DNA from: Notolepis coatsorum
Taxonomy: Eukaryota; Chordata; Actinopteri; Aulopiformes; Paralepididae
DNA length: 64,000 nt
NCBI GenBank assembly: GCA_963971535.1
Contig: OZ020592.1
Span: 124,512,640-124,576,639 of the forward strand
Direction: 5' to 3'
Below, in pieces: positions 21,901-31,970 of the stretch (position 1 is its first letter; the number at the start of each line of letters is the position of its first letter). The position numbers were made by a program, and so were the translations under genes. The notes below the pieces were generated by a model. The model made no database searches. It was not told the DNA's origin and was given only the letters and a program-made list of their open reading frames with translations.

Positions 21901-22001
21901 TATATATATATAATGTAATGTAAGCCAGTTAACATGGGGGCCTGTTTGATGCTGTAATGTAATCCTTTCCATCTGTTTGAAGGTAACCTGTACATTAGGT
22001 T

Positions 22002-22450
22002 GTTGATTGATTGATTGATTTTATTGTGGATTAAAGACATCATCCAAGGAATAAAAAGTAAAAACATGATAAAATGCAAGCATTTATTTCCATCATGATC
22101 CCTGGTATTAAAAAACAGGACATACATCAACATAAATCATTATCATAATACATTAAGATACAATATGCATATACAGTTGAAGATAAAAGAATAATAAATA
22201 TGCTACCCTCACTTCCCTATGCCGATAGCCGTGATCGTACATGCTTTTTGAAGCCAGTTAACCCGGGGGCCTGTTTAATGCTGCTGGGCAGGCTGCTCCA
22301 CAGAACTGCAGCTGAGTAAAAGAAGGTCTGCTGGCCGTAGGAAATGAGTTTGAATCTAAAAGGAACTATGTTTGTGTCTTTACCTCTGGTTTCACAGCTG
22401 TGATTATGTTTTACATATTGGAAGTAATTGTGAAGGTAGCTTGGCACCTC
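22002..22450 (-). pseudogene. jockey-superfamily LINE, C-terminus and (AATC)n tail
   Basis: The last RT codons (HNHSCETRGKDTNIVPF, SYGQQTFFYSAAVLWSSLP, FKKHVRSRL; 22217-22447) are followed by a 3' UTR and a tetranucleotide AATC tail at 22002-22018. It is 5' truncated. Confidence 0.75.
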
Positions 22451-22456
22451 CCCTTT

Positions 22457-22535
22457 ATAAATCCTATAGACTAGGATCCTTTATAAATCCTATAGACTAG
22501 GATCCTTTATAAATCCTATAGACTAGGATCCTTTC
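22457..22535 (+). repeat. 27-bp tandem repeat, 3 copies
   Basis: The unit TTTATAAATCCTATAGACTA plus GGATCC occurs three times without change. Confidence 0.92.
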
Positions 22536-22844
22536 CATCTGTTAGAAGGTAACCTGTGCAGTAGCATTCTAAGATTTATGCATCAGAACGTACCTCACTT
22601 ATTTGTGTTTTCGTTGGACGATATCTTGTTACAAGGTTCCTGCGGGCTCTTAAAAAGTCTTAAATGATAGGCCTTAGAAAGTCTTAAATACTGTTCTGCA
22701 CTTCATATGTAAGCATAGTATTTAGTATCTTATAGTATGAGTTTTGAAAGTCAGTTTGGCTATTAGCATTTTGAGTTTTGCACATTGAAACTCTGATGTG
22801 CAAAAGCAGTCGTAAAAAACTGTAAAAAGTTCAAGCAATTGTCA
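22536..22844. other. intron DNA, repeat-like
   Basis: No gene. TGCGGGCTCTTAAAAAGTC with repeated GTCTTAAAT looks like a dispersed-repeat end. I cannot assign it. Confidence 0.35.
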
Positions 22845-22985
<141 letters not shown>

Positions 22986-23446
22986 TGGCCGCCTAGTTAT
23001 AGTTGAAAGTGGGGGTGCAAGTATTTTTTTTATTCTTTTTTTTTTTAAATTTTTTTTTTCTTTTTGCAAGGGGTGGTTTGGAGGGGGTCCGGCACGACCC
23101 CCTCCACGGCAGATTTTTTTACATTTAATGAACACCTGTATGTGCAATTTCCTGCAATATAGAGCCTTCAATCTTGACCAAAATAAAGCTGCTCTTTTCA
23201 CTATAAAACTCAGTTTATATTGCAGTATGATAGCTATAATAATAATAATAACTTCACTGCGAGGGCTCTTTTAGCTAACGCTAGCTAGGCACGTATGATA
23301 GCCAATTACTATTATAATAATAATAATAATAATAACTTTCCCATCCTCCCAAAGCCCCTCCAGCCCCGTTCACATCCGCCGCACCAACAACAAGTAACAA
23401 CAACAACTAATTGACGCTATCAATAGCCCCAGTGAGCGCGGCGGCT
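22986..23446. other. unassigned intron DNA
   Basis: T-rich stretch 23025-23060, a GGGGGTCC/GGACCCCC-type inverted pair at 23083-23105, short (ATA)n runs at 23237 and 23313. No gene seen. Confidence 0.35.
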
Positions 23447-23568
23447 GAATGAATGAAAACTTTATTTAACAGATTGCAGAATGGGTACAATACAGTACGG
23501 CTCAATACACACAATTGTTAAGGGGATGCAGACCAGAGAAAGACGTTTGTCTTGTTTACATCAGGGTC
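23447..23568 (-). mobile_element. LINE 3' UTR fragment, same family as 38044-39510
   Basis: The minus strand repeats CCCTGATGTAAACAAGAC, CTGGTCTGCATCCCCTTAAC and AATAAAGTTTTCA found at 39374-39493 of the longer copy. Only the terminal 120 bp are present. Confidence 0.85.
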
Positions 23569-24350
23569 TGTGCTGCACCGAGTGAATCCACAGTCACTTG
23601 CTCCTCAATGGGAAACCAACCTAGATTTACCATGAAGGACTGGTTCTGGCCGAACCGTTCGTTATACAAGTATCACAGAGACATTACAAAGGTGCTCACA
23701 GTTGCACGAGGGGTTCGCACAGAGATACGGGATGGTTTGAAAGCTCGGCGTTGCTAATAAATATTTTTTATATTTTTTTTATAAACTGCTCAAAGCGGCA
23801 TTATTTCCGTCGTTGGGTGATCACAGCGCCTGCGCAGTGCGCACCATCCCGTATCTCTGGATTCACTCGGTTCAGCGCCGAGGCTCACCATACGAGAAAT
23901 ATTCAGTTTCAATCTGTTTGCGCATTTAGTATACAGTCACAGTGTTCGACTTACGTGATGATTTGCTCCATTTTAATGTAAACGCCGAAGAATAATCCTC
24001 ACGAGTCACAATGTTATCCAATATCCAGCCTGAATTTCGAAAAAGGTTCGAAAAAGCCGCCTCCCCCAACATGTCGTATACGTCATGCCGACAAACGCCC
24101 GTGGGCACTGGATCAAACCATTAAAGTGGGGGGTTACACAATCTTTGGAAACTTAAAAACTTGCTATTAAGTGTCATTGCGTATTATTAATTTGATTGAA
24201 ATTACGTAGTTATGGTTCGATAAGATTTATAAATTGGGGGGGGATATTTATATCATATGATATGATCAAAAAGTGAGGGAGCAAAAAGACAAGCTTGCTC
24301 CCCCAAGTTCAATAGTCCTAGAGCACCCGCATCTTCTGCTCCATTAAGTG
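23569..24350. other. unassigned, with inverted repeat
   Basis: CCGAGTGAATCCA (about 23579) and AGAGATACGGGATGGT (about 23719) are both found inverted and joined at 23843-23872 (ACCATCCCGTATCTC then TGGATTCACTCGG). This suggests a transposon-like arrangement. No coding region is recognised. Confidence 0.4.
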
Positions 24351-24355
24351 GGCGC

Positions 24356-24472
<117 letters not shown>

Positions 24473-24582
24473 TGTGATCGCACCCGCCCCCCACCACAAG
24501 CATTGTTAGTTCCGGTCTGCCTTTTTCTTATGGACTTTCGTCGATATGAAACGGAAATATATTACTTCCATATATATATATG

Positions 24583-24831
24583 TGTAACGGTTGTGACATC
24601 ATCACCTTAAAATTCGATGCCCAGAGGGAGTTTCAAACCCGGGTCTCCCACACCGCGATCAACAGCACAGACCGCTATACCAAGAAGTGAACTCACTGCT
24701 TTGTAACGTGTCTACAGTATGTGTCTTTTAAGGGTGAGAGTGAGTTTAACCCATAGCACCGCTACTCGCCCCAGTCACTTCACAACATCTCAAGTCCATC
24801 GTGACTGCGCTTCGTGGTACCATCCGTTACA
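24583..24831 (+). mobile_element. 249-bp hAT MITE containing a tRNA-like segment
   Basis: The ends TGTAACGG and CCGTTACA are inverted, and TATATATG is duplicated on both sides (24575-24582 and 24832-24839). Internally, read on the minus strand, AGTTCACTTCTTGGTATAGC and CCGGGTTTGAAACTCC resemble pol III A and B boxes. A related head lies at 49540-49760. Confidence 0.8.
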
Positions 24832-24839
24832 TATATATG

Positions 24840-25145
24840 TACCTTTTACCTGCGGTCGATGACTAGTGTAACACTACAGTAGCTTAGTAACTAGACAAGG
24901 AATCAGGTGGGTTTGGGCCAGATCAGAAGAAACCACGTTCGCCTCGGAAGAGAGATGGTCTGCACAAGAATGAAGCACACTGACAAAAGATCTATGTTTC
25001 GAAGGTAAGGGAATGTGTTTCTCTTTTTTGTTCTTCCTTACCTCCTTTGATTTATTTTTCTCTCCACAGGTCAGGATGACAACACTGTACAATGAATGAT
25101 ACAAGATGAACATTTCAAATGTACAAAACACCTTGGGTCTGATGC
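24840..25145. other. intron DNA, nothing recognised
   Basis: No gene, repeat or RNA signal that I can support. Confidence 0.5.
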
Positions 25146-25149
25146 TTAA

Positions 25150-26241
25150 CTCATTCAGCGCTGGTCACGATGATAGTCGGGTTAACTCGCCATCGCTTGA
25201 GCGCCAATCACGAGTATAGTCGGGTTTTAATCGTTATTTCTTTTATTAGCGATATCCATTCATTTTCATCCATCCAGCCTGATGTTATCGTTGGGAATGG
25301 GTCTGAGCTTGCAAAAGGGCAAACACCGCCGCCTACGCCTTCCAGCGGGTATTGCGCTCCACTGGGAATGGTATAATTTCTTTTCTGGGACGATCCGAGT
25401 CTAAACCACATTGCATGCTTGCACGAGGAAGGATAATAATGATGATCTAGCATTGATTTCAGGAAGATTCGATAATGGCGGCTAAGTGGCGCAGTGGGCA
25501 AGGCGCTCACCACTAACGCAGAAGATGCTGGGTTCGAGCCCAGCTCTCGGCGTTGCTTCCGGCTTGGCTGGTTGTTCATACTAATACAATTGGCAGTATT
25601 AGGGGGTGGGAAAGCCGGTGGGTGGGGATCGGACGTTGTGGACAGCGACTCCTACAGGTCGGTTGGAGCGCCTGTACAGCAGAATCAGGAAGTATCGGGG
25701 GCAGCGTGAGCCTCCCACGCGTTACTCCTCGCCACTGAGAGATCGCGCTGTGCAGGTGAAAAGATGCGACGGCTGCCTCCTCGTGTACCGGAGGGGACAC
25801 GTGATGCAAGGCTTCGTCCACATTGCAGCCGACCAGTGGGAGGCATGGTCTAATAACGTTCGAGACAGGGGAGGGTAGAATTGGATAATATGAAATTGGG
25901 ATGGGAGAAAAATTGAAAATGGGGAGAAAAAGTAGATAAAAAAAAAGGAAGATTCGATCATCAGGCGAAAAATGTCAACGTGTTTAGTGTATTCCACTCA
26001 GAAGCACCCTAAGTTATACTCATATTCAAAAGGCTATAAAACGGAAATGTACCGATGAAAAAACAATCCGTTTTGTACATGTTGACTGGATGCAACTAAC
26101 TGGTAATCGACGGGTGTATTAGACCCATAGCTATAATTTAAGATATATTTTAAGGACTCGCAAATCTCGCAGTCCCCCCATTGACTTACAGCGGTGGCGT
26201 ACTAGCATCATCTTGTGGATTAAGCGATGGCGCAGAATGAG
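25150..26241 (+). mobile_element. TTAA-flanked MITE (copy B) carrying a SINE
   Basis: TTAA lies at 25146-25149 and 26242-26245. The ends CTCATTCAGCGC and, inverted, CTCATTCTGCGC match 11 of 12. The left end has two modules, GGTCACGATGATAGTCGGG and CAATCACGAGTATAGTCGGG. Interior words TATAAAACGGAAATG, GATGAAAAAA and CATAGCTATAAT recur in copy C. The SINE at 25474-25945 is a later insertion. Confidence 0.85.
25474..25945 (+). mobile_element. tRNA-headed SINE S1, 13-bp TSD
   Basis: AGGAAGATTCGAT flanks both sides (25461-25473 and 25946-25958). The head has TGGCGCAGTGGG (A box) and GGTTCGAGCCC (B box), the best-preserved tRNA-like promoter of the set. It ends AGTAGATAAAAAAAA. Confidence 0.95.
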
Positions 26242-26245
26242 TTAA

Positions 26246-26471
26246 ACCTTCCCTGGTTCCACTACTTTAGTTACTATTTTAATGATATCTACTCACTATT
26301 TTAATTATACCTACTCACTATTTTAATTATACCTACTCACTATGTTAATATGATCTAATCACTATGTTAATATTATCTATATATTTATTTTATCATAATG
26401 GGTTGGTTTATTATATTATCTATTTATATTATATATAACTTAAACTAACTGGATTAACAAATTTTTAGGAA
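26246..26471. other. AT-rich intron DNA
   Basis: The sequence holds about four imperfect repeats of ACTATTTTAATTATACCTACTC (26270-26350) and AT-rich DNA after them. No gene. Confidence 0.6.
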
Positions 26472-26476
26472 CCAGG

Positions 26477-27221
26477 TGTTACGTTCTCCCCAGCCCTGCC
26501 CTCTTCCCCCCTCATGTTCCTGGACTTATCCCTGCACCTCACCTCCCCTCACCTTCTCTTGGATAGCTCCCCTCACACCCTCCACCCATTCATGGTCCTC
26601 TTCCTCCACCTGCTGGACAAATACCCTCACTACTCCTCATTCACTTGTGTCTCGTTGTTTCTCTGTGTTCTCCCTATCTTGTTGTCCCTCCCTGTGTGCC
26701 TGCTACCCTTTGTGTTCCCTTGTCTGGTTTAGGTAGTATTTCTTGTCTTTACTATTTTGTCCCCAGTGTGTTTGGTCTTGTCTTGTGTTGTTATTTAGTC
26801 TTGTACCCCAGTTTGTTCAGTCTGTTCCTATCCCAGGTGTGTCTCGTTTCCAATCAACCCGCATGTGTCAATCACTCTGCCCCCTTCCCTGTGTCGGTTC
26901 ATTATCCTGTTTATCCTGTCTACACTGGTAACTCTGTATTCTGTTTTCCTGTCATATTTGTGGAGTTGGATGTTCCTGTACCTTGTTGTTGCTGTTTTTC
27001 CTGGTCCCCTCGTGTGTAATATAGTGTTTTTGTTTTTGTGCCTCGTTCTTCTTCCAGCATTTTGCTGAGGTTTTAGTTTGTGTTTTTGGAAGTACTTTTG
27101 TTGTTGCATTTAGTTATGTTTTAAGTAAAGCTCTATTTATTTATTCACACTCCGTTTCGTCCTGCCTGCTTCCTCCTCGTCCTGTCTGCTATTGGGTAAT
27201 CCACAACGCCGATCCCTAACA
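26477..27221 (+). mobile_element. solo LTR, 745 bp, TSD CCAGG
   Basis: It begins TGTTACG and ends CCCTAACA, with CCAGG directly repeated at 26472-26476 and 27222-27226. It is pyrimidine-rich. AAAGCTCTATTTATTTATTC and CGTCCTG near the end match the inverted LTR at 43820-44439. No internal region is present, so it probably arose by LTR-LTR recombination. Reading frames inside are spurious. Confidence 0.82.
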
Positions 27222-27226
27222 CCAGG

Positions 27227-27722
27227 ACTCTTAATCTTTGAAAAGAAGACCCTTGGATATCCAAACCATCTTAAATAAAAAACTCTGCTAACACAAAAGC
27301 AATGAGACAAACTAAATGGTTTCCCGAGCAGTGTACTTAACAAGGGACGTATCTGAATCCTATTACAATTCAGTTATCTCTATCAATTTACAACCAACGA
27401 TTCCACTCATTCTATGAATGGTGGGTAAACTCTGTCCATGTGTTTCGGGGAACTTGGTGTCCGTGGCACTTTAACTCAGTTCAGTGATACGAATCCAGCT
27501 TGGGAAACGTGTCGATGAGTGCTCTTATCCTACCACTCTGTAGAAGGCACGCTTTAACTCTGTCCTTGTCGTTCACTTCGCAGCTCGTTCTCGTGGGAGG
27601 CTCGCCAGCCTGTCCGCCGCTGATGTAGTCCAAAGGAACCAGCAGATGAACAGACAAATCCAGGATCCAACGCAACTCTATCAACACAAAAACCCAGCCT
27701 TGCAACACAAAACCACAAGACT
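27227..27722. other. intron DNA, nothing recognised
   Basis: No coding signal. It may be part of an older repeat. Confidence 0.4.
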
Positions 27723-27862
27723 TATCAATGTCTCATTCAATAAAATACCTTCAATTTGGCATTTGTAAACTTATCATAACAATAAAGTGCATATCAATGT
27801 CTCATTCAATAAAATACCTTCAATTTGGCATTTGTAAACTTGTAACAATAAAAGTGCATTTA
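27723..27862 (+). repeat. about 70-bp tandem duplication
   Basis: ATCAATGTCTCATTCAATAA, TACCTTCAATTTGGCATTTG and AACAATAAA occur twice with one small indel. Confidence 0.9.
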
Positions 27863-27979
27863 CAACCTGTAAATGGGTTCAACTCTTGGCATTCTGTTTT
27901 CAGGTATCACGTGTCTGTATACCGGCCCCGCGTGGCTAATGAGGAACATGTTGAGACATGCCCAACTCTACATATTAGC

Positions 27980-28089
27980 TAGCTACGACCAGCTCACGGT
28001 AGCTAATTAGCCAGGGTAACGCTAACCGTTACACTAAATTCTCATGCTACACATTTCTTCTGCAGCTAACTACCACCAGCTCACGGTAG
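27980..28089 (+). repeat. tandem unit split by the LTR at 28090-29102
   Basis: CTCACGGTAGCTAATTAGCC and GCTAACCGTTACACT at 27991-28035 recur at 29103-29142. The LTR landed in the second copy, leaving CTCACGGTAG before it and GTAGCTAATTAGCC after it. Confidence 0.8.
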
Positions 28090-28284
28090 TGTCACGTTTT
28101 AGACTCAATCGTGAAAGTTGTAATAAGATATTTAAAGATATAAGAGATGAAACACTTTTGAAGGTATTTATTATAAAAAGTGAACAAGCAATGTAATATA
28201 AAAAGTGAATAAGCAAAGTATTTATACAAGGTGAATATAGCAAGGTACAATTGAAATCTAGATTGTTACAACCGGCCGGTCGAG

Positions 28285-28295
28285 TATATAAAAGG
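28285..28295 (+). promoter_or_regulatory. LTR TATA box
   Basis: TATATAAAAGG lies 196 bp into the solo LTR, followed by a repeated GTCCAGTC-type segment (28327-28380). Confidence 0.6.
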
Positions 28296-28756
28296 AAGGA
28301 AAAAACAGTCAAGTCCTTTGGCCCGTCAGTCCAGTCTCGTCTGTCCAGTCAGTCCGTCCAGTCAGTGTCCAGTCTCCAGCAGAAGTAAAAACAGAGAAGA
28401 AGAAGTGAAGTCCAGTTGGTTTCTCTGTCAGGATGTTTTATTGGTTCCCCAATTGATCAGTGTGGTTGTGGTTTTCGTCCTGCGTGCACGTTGTGTGTCT
28501 GTGTGTATTGGTCCGCCTGTATGTATGCCGTGCACGAGTGCATGGAATGCACATTTACGTGCGCGTTTGTGCGTGTGTGTCTCTATGATAACGATCTGTG
28601 ATTAATGGAGACTGGAATATGTGACCAGTGGTTGACCGGGTCGTATATTAGTTGGCTTGTGGCATTTTGTCATAATGAGTTGAATTATTTGATCCGGGCT
28701 AGTCTGGTGGGATCTCTCACCAAAGGCACTGTGTGCGCATTGAGAGCGAGGGTGTA

Positions 28757-28794
<38 letters not shown>

Positions 28795-28920
28795 GGAGAT
28801 GTGTGCGTGTGTGTAGGTTTGTGTGTGTGTGTGTGTGCGTTGAGAGTGTGGGGGTGTGGAGTGAAAGTGTATGTGTGTGTGTGTGTGAGCTTGTCCTATG
28901 TGTAAGTGTGTGTGTATCTG
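28757..28920 (+). repeat. (GT)n-rich region inside solo LTR
   Basis: Interrupted GT runs with GAGAGTGTGGG-type spacers. Confidence 0.9.
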
Positions 28921-29106
28921 GTGTGTGAGAGGGACGCAACCACAGCCTGCACCAAGGGTCAGCAGGTCACTGATAAGAATCTGTGAGTGGCCCTCTGGCT
29001 GGGAGAGAGACGTCTTTTCAAGGGAAACAAACTTTGTATAGTGTAATGATGGGAGAATGTCTCTGCTATTCATTTACATGATATACGTGTCATATTTCAA
29101 CAGTAG

Positions 29107-29615
29107 CTAATTAGCCAGGGTAATGCTAACCGTTACACTCAATACTCATGCCAACACAACTTTCTAACATTCACATTACACTCAATTCTCATGTTAACAC
29201 AACTTTCTAATATTCACATTTCTTTTGTTTGAGACTCACCAAGGATTTCTCTGATGCTAACTAGCAACCATCTCAACGAGGGTATGCTGAATCCGTTTGC
29301 GTACTTTTCATAACATCCACAAAGGTTCTTCTTTCTAAATCAATTCAGGGTATCATACCAGTATTCAATCATATACTGCTCTTCTATCAGTAATCTGATG
29401 ATAATTATCATATATCAAGTATTCTCTCGCACGTTACAAGTTATGTCCGACGCTGTGGATGTCTTCAACACCCACACTTCATGTCATCCGTGACTCGACA
29501 AAGAAAAAACAGTATTGTCTGGAGTTCACGGCCAAAACCTAGGAGGCGGGCCTAACGCTCTGATTGGTCAAATCTCATTTCAACATTACATCAGTTTTAG
29601 AGTCATTAACTATCA
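29107..29615. other. intron DNA with short duplication
   Basis: CACAACTTTCTAACATTCAC is repeated nearby as CACAACTTTCTAATATTCAC (29153-29220). No gene. Confidence 0.5.
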
Positions 29616-29623
29616 GTTGCATC

Positions 29624-30846
29624 CAGGGCTTGACATTAACTTTTTGGCTCACTAGCCACTGTGGCTAGTGGTTTTCCAAAGTCAATAGCCACTCAGCATT
29701 TTCACCAGCCAAAAATCCCCACACTCGCGCCCCCACTCAAAAAGTTATAAATATAGGTAATTGGACAATGTAACTGCAAGCATTTGTTTGGACATACGAT
29801 TTTATTTTAACAGAAACATCTAAAATAACATCTAATCCAAAATGTCAGTAGTGTGGTGTGTGCTAAAATAATATCTAATCCAAAGTGTCAGTAGTGTGGT
29901 GTGTGATAAAATAACATCTAATCCAATAACATCTGTCCCCACCCGAACATCCCACCCACCAAGACAAGTACAAACTTAATTCTGCTCATCTACCCTGAAG
30001 AAAAAACAGTATGACTTAGCTATGTATTTTTCATATAACGTTAACACTGAGTGTGTTTACATGCACACTATACGCCGATCATAACCCAACAATGGTAATA
30101 ATGTGATTATTAAAATGGTAATGTGAAAATGGGCTCCAGACTAACTTTTTTCACCACCGTGATGAATGAGAGAGAGAGAGCGAGAGATCTGGGGCAGCTG
30201 TCCATGGTGCTGAATATTTGCGACGGGACTGTGTTAGTCTGGAGCCCGTATGCTTCTTAATGTTAAATTAATGTGGCTAGCTAACAAACACTGTAATATT
30301 AGTTTAATAATACACGTTAGATAATAAATGTTAGTTTGTCTAATACTCGCACATCCACAAATAGTCGGTGAATGGTCTGCCTTTCTTCCCGATTGCGTGA
30401 ACGTTGCGGAACAGCAGCTTCAACTTGTCCAACTGAGCCGATTTCTTTGAGACCAGGGATCTCACCGCAACCCACAATATGCCGCCACATTGTAACGTTA
30501 TGTTAGCTAACTGTCTGTACTAACCAGTTGAGCTATTAATGTTAACAGCGTTCGTTCAGCTGTCACACACACCACACGGAAGCAACACGACGCGCGCGAT
30601 AGGGCGAAGTGGATGGGCCAATGAATGAGCACACTGTGCGCACCCAGTCCTCATGGGAGTTGTAGTATTATATAGTATCACCTGGATTGACTTAATTATT
30701 GCAGATGCCTTTTGTAGACTACAATGTTTTTTTTTCATAGAAAAAAAAGCCACCCGCCACGTTGGCAGGAAGAATGAAGAAGTTACACGCCAATGCCGAA
30801 TTCTACCCGCATTGGGCGGGTGTGCGGGTGTTAATGTCAAGCCCTG
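29624..30846 (+). mobile_element. hAT MITE, 1223 bp, TSD GTTGCATC
   Basis: The ends CAGGGCTTGACATTAAC and GTTAATGTCAAGCCCTG are perfect 17-bp inverted repeats. GTTGCATC is duplicated outside (29616-29623 and 30847-30854). Near the left end CACTAGCCACTGTGGCTAGTG forms a dyad. No transposase. Confidence 0.95.
30131..30247 (+). mobile_element. 117-bp MITE nested in the hAT element
   Basis: GGGCTCCAGACTAAC and GTTAGTCTGGAGCCC are exact 15-bp inverted repeats around 87 bp that include an AGAGAG run. No clear target duplication. Confidence 0.65.
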
Positions 30847-30954
30847 GTTGCATCATTTACAAAGTATTCACTCACTATTCTTATACAATACTTTCGATTC
30901 CATAGAATTAATCAAACAAATGCTATGATGCAGTTGTTCTTGTCTTGTGTCATA

Positions 30955-31450
30955 GGGGCTCTAGTAACCAGGCCGTTCAAAGCACTTCATGATGATGAGT
31001 GTCAGAGCAACGGGACGGTAGTCATTGTAGCAGCTGGAGAAGCCTTCTTTGGGACCGGGATGATGATAGTGTCTTTGAAGCATGTGGGGACAGCGTCGTG
31101 GCTCAGGGAGGTGTTAAAGATGTCTGTGAAGCCATCAGTGAGCTCCGCTGCACAGTCTTTCAGCACCCGCCCGGGTATGTTGGCTGGGCCCGCAGCTTTG
31201 CGAGTGTTGATCCTGGAGAGGGATTGTCTCACGCTGGCTGGGGACAGGGACAGCACCTGGTCGCCTGGGGGGGCGGGGGGTGTTGTCTTCTGTGCAGGAG
31301 TGCTGTTGAGGGCTTCAAAGCGAGCATAGAAGTCATTCAGGTTGTTCAGCAGAGTGGTGTCACTGTCGCAGGTCTGAGGTCAGGGTTTGTAGTCCGTGAT
31401 GGTCTGAATCCCCCGCCGCAGGCTCCTGGTGTCTCTGCTGTCACTGAACC
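30955..31450 (-). pseudogene. jockey-superfamily LINE, RT N-terminal fragment
   Basis: [38 protein letters not shown] and [11 protein letters not shown] (31002-31256) form the fingers region that precedes the catalytic Asp of a LINE reverse transcriptase. No palm follows. Both ends are cut and the frame stops near 31002. It is a different lineage from the LINE at 4252-7001. Confidence 0.8.
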
Positions 31451-31966
31451 GTTAAACTGACATGACCATCATATCCGCCATCAAAAGATACCTATATTCA
31501 TTCATCTTTTCTTGATTTGGAGTAGTGAAAAAAATTTAAATGTATTCTAATTTTATTCTAATATAAGATTTTTGGACGTATATTCAGCATATCCACAAAC
31601 AAATGCGAGTTACCAGTAGTAACTGCTGTATTTGTCATACTGTGACAACCCACAACATCCTTTGAACAGATAAATGATATCTATAAATCATATCCCTGCT
31701 TTCCCGAATTCATATTGGGGTTCGGGCTCGTCCCCAGTTCGCTCCGCTGTCTGACTGAGGATGAGAGACATGAAGCTCTGTTTGTTCGTCATCCAAAAAC
31801 GTTTACATAAATTAACAGGTTATGAGTAATGCAAACGTTTTGGATTGATTTTAGAAAATGTATGTATGTTTCACGGCGTAGAATCCAGGTTTCCTCTGCA
31901 CTGTACGGGATGACGTCTCTTTCGCTCTGTGTGGAAATGCTTTTCCTTTTCCGTCTGATTTCCTAT
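31451..31966. other. intron DNA, nothing recognised
   Basis: AT-rich at 31480-31600. No gene or clear repeat seen. Confidence 0.45.
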
Positions 31967-31970
31967 TTAA

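Larger units (their letters stand above)
28090..29102 (+). mobile_element. solo LTR, 1013 bp, TSD GTAG
   Basis: It starts TGTCACG and ends TTTCAACA, with GTAG on both sides (28086-28089 and 29103-29106); the neighbouring unoccupied tandem unit confirms the target. A TATA box lies at 28285-28295 on the + strand. A 4-bp duplication and a roughly 1-kb LTR suit an endogenous retrovirus or a Ty3-type element. No internal coding remains. Confidence 0.75.

Noticed and set aside
23515..23757. 80-residue + strand frame
   Set aside because: It begins in a LINE 3' UTR and continues into unassigned DNA; no family features.
25474..25570. A genuine tRNA gene at the SINE heads
   Set aside because: A and B boxes are present, but there is no full cloverleaf; flanking duplications and poly-A tails show retroposons.
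26476..27109. Several Cys/Pro/Ser-rich frames
   Set aside because: They lie entirely inside a solo LTR with defined ends and target duplication.
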